A stretch of DNA of 33,730 bases from Rhodospirillaceae bacterium (GTDB lineage Bacteria; Pseudomonadota; Alphaproteobacteria; Thalassobaculales; Thalassobaculaceae): contig JABIRP010000208.1 of assembly GCA_018699735.1 (NCBI GenBank), positions 1 to 33,730 on the forward strand. The letters run 5' to 3'. This document shows positions 30,367-33,730 of this stretch, in pieces. The position numbers and the translations under genes are program-made. How positions within the stretch are numbered: the stretch's first letter is position 1; each line of letters begins with the position of its first letter. The notes under the pieces are model-generated. The model was not told the origin of the DNA. It ran no database searches and worked only from the letters and a program-made list of their open reading frames with translations.

Positions 30367-31080
30367 ATGACCGGAATACTTCTGCTCGGCTTCCTGATCG
30401 GGATGCAGCATGCCTTTGAAGCTGACCACGTGGCGGCCATGTCCAGTGTGATTGCGTCCGGCAAGTCGGTCGGTGGTGCCATGCGCCACGGCCTTGGTTG
30501 GGGGTTGGGCCATGCTTTGATGCTGGGGGCAGTCGCGGGGGTTGTGATTGGCTTCGGCGTCAATTTGACCGATTGGTGGAGCCACGTATTTGAGATCGGT
30601 GTCGGGGTCATGCTCGTGGTTCTGGGGTCGCGTGTTCTATTCAGGTTGGTGAGAGAGCGGGCCGGGTGGCACCTGCACCGTCATTCCGACGGCACGGTAC
30701 ATTTTCACATTGTTACGGCGGAAAGTGAGACCGCCGGGAACAACCCAAACAATGATAAGCGCGAGCACGCGCATCGGCATGGCTTGCCCATGCGCGCCGT
30801 CGCCATTGGGATGATGCATGGGCTCGCAGGCTCGGGCGCTGTGTTCATGCTGGCGGTCGCCGGGCTGGAGCGTACTTGGGAAGCGGTCAGCTACGTCTTG
30901 TTGTTTGGTGCTGGAAGCATGGTTGGCATGGGTGTGCTATCGACCATCGTCGCACTCCCGCTCGCCTGGACGACACGCGGGCTCGCTTGGGGCAATATCG
31001 CAATTCAGGGCTTAATCGGAGCGGTGTCGGTCTTAATTGGCCTCGCGGTCGCGACAGAGAACGCTTTGGCATTGATGTAA
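30367..31080 (+). CDS. Nickel/cobalt transporter-like membrane protein (UreH/NicO type)
   Basis: A 237-residue inner-membrane protein with about six hydrophobic segments. The first helix carries IGMQHAFEADHVAAM with His15, Asp20 and His21, the H-x4-DH metal-binding signature of nickel/cobalt permeases and UreH-like proteins. HGLGWGLGHALML is the second conserved motif. A His-rich cytoplasmic loop (about 98-140: WHLHRHSDGTVHFHI, KREHAHRHG) separates the two halves, followed by MMHGLAGSGAVFMLA. AGGA lies six bases before the ATG. No urease or hydrogenase gene is adjacent, so the metal and use are inferred from the family. Confidence 0.87.
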   Translation: MTGILLLGFLIGMQHAFEADHVAAMSSVIASGKSVGGAMRHGLGWGLGHALMLGAVAGVVIGFGVNLTDWWSHVFEIGVGVMLVVLGSRVLFRLVRERAGWHLHRHSDGTVHFHIVTAESETAGNNPNNDKREHAHRHGLPMRAVAIGMMHGLAGSGAVFMLAVAGLERTWEAVSYVLLFGAGSMVGMGVLSTIVALPLAWTTRGLAWGNIAIQGLIGAVSVLIGLAVATENALALM

Positions 31081-31098
31081 GGTCAACGCGCTCCTCCT

Positions 31099-32988
31099 CT
31101 ATGCCGCCCCTTTTTCGATCCCACTGGTCACCTCTCTGGCACCCCCTCTGGCACCCCCTCTGGTCACCCCTCTGGCGGCGATAGGGATCTCGACGTTGAA
31201 CGTGGTGCCCTCACCCATTGCGGATTCGAAAACGATTGAGCCGCCATGGGCTTCGACGATCGCTTTCGATATCGCGAGCCCAAGCCCGGTCCCGCCCCTA
31301 CGCTTGGCATCAGATCCATCGACTTGCGAGAACCGAGAAAAAATCCGCTGACGGAACTCATCGGGAATGCCAATACCGTGGTCCACCACCGAGACCCGAG
31401 CCGTACCATTTACAGCGCCGACAATTACCTCTACCCCACCGCCTTCGGGCGAGAACTTTGCGGCGTTCGACAACAGGTTTGTCATCACTTGCGTCAGGCG
31501 CAATTCATCGCCCTCGACCATAGTCGCCTTACCCTTGGTTGGGCCCGTCATATCCAGGTGAACATTGAATTGTTCGGCATAGGGCTGATTGCTTTCCACC
31601 GCGCGGCGGACAACGGACGTCAAATCAAGCAATTCGCGTTCGAATCGCATCTGCCCGCTGCGTATTTTATCCATGTCGAGCAGGTCATTTACCAGTTTAA
31701 TCAATCGATTGGCATTGCGCGCGCCCACCTCGACCATGTTCGACATCTTCTCGGGGATCACGCCAACCGCACCTGATTGCATGAGGTCCAAGGACCCCTT
31801 AATCGCGGTGAGCGGTGTCCGCAGATCGTGATTGACCGAGGAAACAAAGTCGCTCTTCAGCATCTCAACTTCTTTCAACCGCGTGATGTCAGTGCCAATC
31901 ACGGCGGTCGAGCCGCCCCGCAACTTCTGAACATGAATCAACAGCCACCGCCCATCCTGGCGCTCCAACTCGAAGGGTCCAGACGGATGGCGGTGCTGCG
32001 TCAGGCGCAAGCGATACCAATCCCGCTCCCGACCGATCGCCTCTGGGTAGCCGCCAGCCCGAAGCCCAGCGCGTATATGGTCACGAAATCGGGTGCCAGG
32101 CTTGGTAAACTCCGAGAACCCGGCATTCAGCTCGCGAAACCGCCGATTGGCAACTAGCAGGCGGTCATCCGGTCCCCAGAGGACAAACGACTCGTCCAGC
32201 CACTCGACGGCGTTAAACAACAGATCTCGAGCCCGTTCCGCTGCACGCTCGGCCTCAATGCGTTGCGTGATGTCAGCTCCGATGCCGCGGTACCCAAGAA
32301 ATTCTCCCGCGTTGTCAAAGATCGGCACACCACTGGTCTTAAACCACCTGACACCATTCGGGTCAGTGCGATGGAATATAAAATCAGAGAAAGCTTCGCG
32401 TCGCTTCAAGCGCCCCAGATGATCGTCCCAATCCTCTGGATCAACATTCGGCAGACCAATATCCTCGCGGGATTTTCCGTAGTGCCATTCCGGCGGCCGA
32501 CCGACGATGGTCTCAACCGAATTGGACATCCAGGTAAAGCGCAAGTCGTCATCCATTTCCCAGAACCACTCCGAACTGGAAACAGCGCAATCTTCCATAC
32601 GGTCTTTGGTTTGTTGCAGTTGTTCGTGAAAATAGTCACGCTCACTCAGGTCCTGAAACAAGCCTTCCAGCACCATTCCGTCCGGTGTCTCCTTGCTCCA
32701 GGAGCACTCCTTAACCAGACGTGCTTTACCGTCCCCACTGGCAAGACGGACCTCTAACTCAAGTACCGACCCGTTATTTTCAATTTCCGCGACGACTTGC
32801 TCTGCTAAGACCGGATCGTCGTACCACGAGAATTTGTCTGTCGGCCCCCCGGAAAGCAATTCTTCGATCGACCCGCGCCCGAGGAAACGCGCCAGCATCT
32901 TGTTGCCCGAGATCAACTGCCCGTTTGTATCGCACCGGAATACCGCAAAGGGAAGAAAGTCCCACATGGTTTCGTCAAGTGTGATCAC
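31099..32988 (-). CDS. Soluble histidine kinase with three PAS domains
   Basis: A 629-residue sensor kinase without membrane segments, so it should sense a cytoplasmic signal. Three PAS-type domains: about 8-115, 130-245 (GRPPEWHYGKSREDIGLP, YRGIGADITQRIEAE) and 255-372 (GTDITRLKEVE). The dimerisation domain has His387 in SSVNHDLRTPLTAIKGS. The ATPase domain has the N box NLLSNAAKFSPEGG, VVDHGIGIPDEF and RGGTGLGLAISKAIVEAHGG. The end is a Gly/Arg/Thr tail built by a 12-base tandem repeat. The chosen start is GTG at 32988 with AGGGG six bases upstream; an ATG seven codons in (32967) is an alternative. No response regulator is adjacent, so it is an orphan kinase. Confidence 0.92.
   Translation of the reverse strand: MITLDETMWDFLPFAVFRCDTNGQLISGNKMLARFLGRGSIEELLSGGPTDKFSWYDDPVLAEQVVAEIENNGSVLELEVRLASGDGKARLVKECSWSKETPDGMVLEGLFQDLSERDYFHEQLQQTKDRMEDCAVSSSEWFWEMDDDLRFTWMSNSVETIVGRPPEWHYGKSREDIGLPNVDPEDWDDHLGRLKRREAFSDFIFHRTDPNGVRWFKTSGVPIFDNAGEFLGYRGIGADITQRIEAERAAERARDLLFNAVEWLDESFVLWGPDDRLLVANRRFRELNAGFSEFTKPGTRFRDHIRAGLRAGGYPEAIGRERDWYRLRLTQHRHPSGPFELERQDGRWLLIHVQKLRGGSTAVIGTDITRLKEVEMLKSDFVSSVNHDLRTPLTAIKGSLDLMQSGAVGVIPEKMSNMVEVGARNANRLIKLVNDLLDMDKIRSGQMRFERELLDLTSVVRRAVESNQPYAEQFNVHLDMTGPTKGKATMVEGDELRLTQVMTNLLSNAAKFSPEGGGVEVIVGAVNGTARVSVVDHGIGIPDEFRQRIFSRFSQVDGSDAKRRGGTGLGLAISKAIVEAHGGSIVFESAMGEGTTFNVEIPIAARGVTRGGARGGAREVTSGIEKGAA
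31123..31176. repeat. 12-bp tandem repeat at the histidine kinase C-terminus
   Basis: The core TCTGG[C/T] (ACTGGT in the outermost unit) recurs at exactly 12-base intervals at 31123, 31135, 31147, 31159 and 31171, with CACC/CCCC spacers. It lies within the coding region of the kinase and encodes the period-four tail GVTRGGARGGAREVTSG. Changes in copy number stay in frame. Confidence 0.85.
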
Positions 32989-33085
32989 TCGGGGCCCCTA
33001 TTCAATCGTGACTAACGCTTGGGTAGAGTCACCTAGAGACCCTTTCCCGATAAATACGTATATAAACAAATATATCATATTCAAA

Positions 33086-33099
33086 CCGATCAATATCGG
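33086..33099 (-). terminator. weak hairpin downstream of the acetyltransferase gene
   Basis: CCGAT-CAAT-ATCGG forms a 5-bp stem with a 4-base loop, 13 bases past the acetyltransferase stop. On that transcript it is followed by a short T-run (GGTTTG). It is a weak terminator candidate. The rest of the 123-base gap is AT-rich and probably holds the kinase promoter. Confidence 0.35.
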
Positions 33100-33111
33100 A
33101 AAACCCCATAC

Positions 33112-33627
33112 CTAACATTGGGATTTTCGGAGCATTTCAATGTGCTCGATTCCGTCTTCATCGTAAGGGGATGAGACGACTTCATAGCCGAGCGCCTCGT
33201 AGAATCCTTTGAGATAGGTCTGAGCATTCAAACGAATGGTGGTGCTCGAGAATTCGTCCGAGATCAGGTTGTGGGCTTCAGTCATCAATGCCTTAGCCAC
33301 CCCGCTTCCCCGTGCGTCTTGCATCACTGCGACCCGGCCAACCGTCGGTTCCGAATAGACCTCGCCCGGCGCCAAGACCCGGGCATAGGCCAAAAGCCCT
33401 TTCTCGCCACCCACCCCGAGGAGATGCAACGCTATCGGATCACGGCCATCGATATCTGGATAAATGCATTGCTGTTCAAGAATGAAGACCTGCTGACGCA
33501 AGGCCAGGACTTGGTGCAATTCCAGACCTGTCAGATCGGAAAATCGTCGACGCTGCCAGGTGATCATTGGCGAGCTGATCTTTGGCGAGGTGATCATTGG
33601 CGAGGTGATCATTGGCGAGGTGATCAT
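33112..33627 (-). CDS. GNAT N-acetyltransferase, ElaA-like
   Basis: A 171-residue GNAT-fold acetyltransferase close to E. coli ElaA. Matching segments: LYALRQ-like VLALRQQVFILEQQCIYPDI, then DGRDPIALHLLG, the acetyl-CoA loop VGRVAVMQDARGSGVAKALM (the R-x-x-G-x-A pattern) and FYEALGYEVVSSPYDEDGI with EHIEML at the end. The N-terminus is unusual: MITSPMITSPMITSPKISSPMITWQ-type repetition comes from a 15-base tandem repeat, giving four in-frame ATGs (33627, 33612, 33597, 33567). The first overlaps the stop of the upstream gene (ATGA), which favours it by coupling; the last is where ElaA similarity begins. The substrate is unknown. Confidence 0.87.
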   Translation of the reverse strand: MITSPMITSPMITSPKISSPMITWQRRRFSDLTGLELHQVLALRQQVFILEQQCIYPDIDGRDPIALHLLGVGGEKGLLAYARVLAPGEVYSEPTVGRVAVMQDARGSGVAKALMTEAHNLISDEFSSTTIRLNAQTYLKGFYEALGYEVVSSPYDEDGIEHIEMLRKSQC

Positions 33628-33629
33628 TG
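33561..33629. repeat. 15-bp tandem repeat carrying start codons
   Basis: Four full 15-base units (TGATCATTGGCGAGG with small variants) at 33561, 33576, 33591 and 33606, plus a partial unit at 33621-33629. On the minus strand each reads as MITSP (MITWQ at the end; one unit has lost its ATG and reads KISSP). Copy-number change keeps the frame but alters the number of possible starts. Confidence 0.9.
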
Positions 33630-33730
33630 TTTCCCGGCTAGTTTAGCGCTGCGTTTAGCCAGTCGCGCCTGAATGACGGCGGAAACCGGAACGACAACAA
33701 ATCCCCGGTCCTCAATGGTCCGAAGCCAGT
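33624..33730 (-). CDS. C-terminal end of an upstream gene (partial), possibly divergent polysaccharide deacetylase
   Basis: The reading frame entering from the right edge gives 34 residues, WLRTIEDRGFVVVPVSAVIQ then ARLAKRSAKLAGKQ, and stops with TGA at 33624-33626. Its stop shares bases with the ATG of the acetyltransferase gene (ATGA), a typical operon junction. The IEDRGFVVVPVSAV segment recalls the end of divergent polysaccharide deacetylase (YibQ-like) proteins, from memory only. The rest of the gene lies outside the window. Confidence 0.6.
   Translation of the reverse strand, partial: WLRTIEDRGFVVVPVSAVIQARLAKRSAKLAGKQ

Noticed and set aside
33561-33629. CRISPR array
   Set aside because: Units are 15 bases, directly adjacent with no spacers, and lie within a coding frame; no cas genes are present.

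Overview
The window reads as chromosomal DNA of a Gram-negative alphaproteobacterium, most likely a free-living Rhodospirillales-type organism. The base composition is fairly GC-rich. It carries an LdtR-type MarR regulator (a family known from alphaproteobacteria), outer-membrane and RND envelope genes, a GlnK/AmtB pair, CoA-transferase/crotonase catabolic genes and a GmhB-like phosphatase. There is no rRNA, convincing tRNA, CRISPR array or complete insertion sequence. The lineage is inferred from gene families, not from a marker gene.

Layout. 1-5.7 kb: an alpha/beta hydrolase, the nitrogen pair amtB-glnK (in that order, on the minus strand), a large AT-rich palindrome, two tandem HAD phosphatases, a TadD-like TPR lipoprotein and an LdtR-like regulator. 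5.7-10.5 kb: a membrane-anchored TPR protein, an unusual MFS transporter with two N-terminal extracytoplasmic sensor-like domains, and a lone Lys20-type homocitrate synthase. 10.6-21.2 kb: a divergent envelope/copper region. Leftward run an RND adaptor with a very long N-terminal extension, a small membrane protein, a CusA/CzcA-type pump and a His-rich periplasmic protein. Rightward run two related small membrane proteins, an MlaA-like protein without a lipobox cysteine, a CopA-type copper ATPase and a GmhB-like phosphatase overlapping it.

21.2-25.7 kb: two unrecognised genes converging on a strong bidirectional terminator, an overlapping crotonase/CoA-transferase pair and an L-asparaginase. 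25.7-28.3 kb: an accessory island. An AT-rich leader with a promoter/operator candidate precedes four tightly packed genes. Genes 1 and 4 are paralogues of each other, gene 2 is an XRE-type regulator and gene 3 is a two-helix membrane protein. The island ends at a truncated TauD-like dioxygenase remnant. This cassette is my best candidate for an undescribed system (possibly toxin-antitoxin or defence related); its function is inference only.

28.3-33.7 kb: a PIMT-like methyltransferase divergent from a homocysteine S-methyltransferase-like gene, a nickel/cobalt-type transporter, a soluble triple-PAS histidine kinase with a repeat-built C-terminus, an ElaA-like acetyltransferase whose start codon lies in a tandem repeat, and the 3' end of one further gene. 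Starts were moved inward from the longest open frame where a Shine-Dalgarno sequence or family alignment favoured it; each case is stated in its entry.
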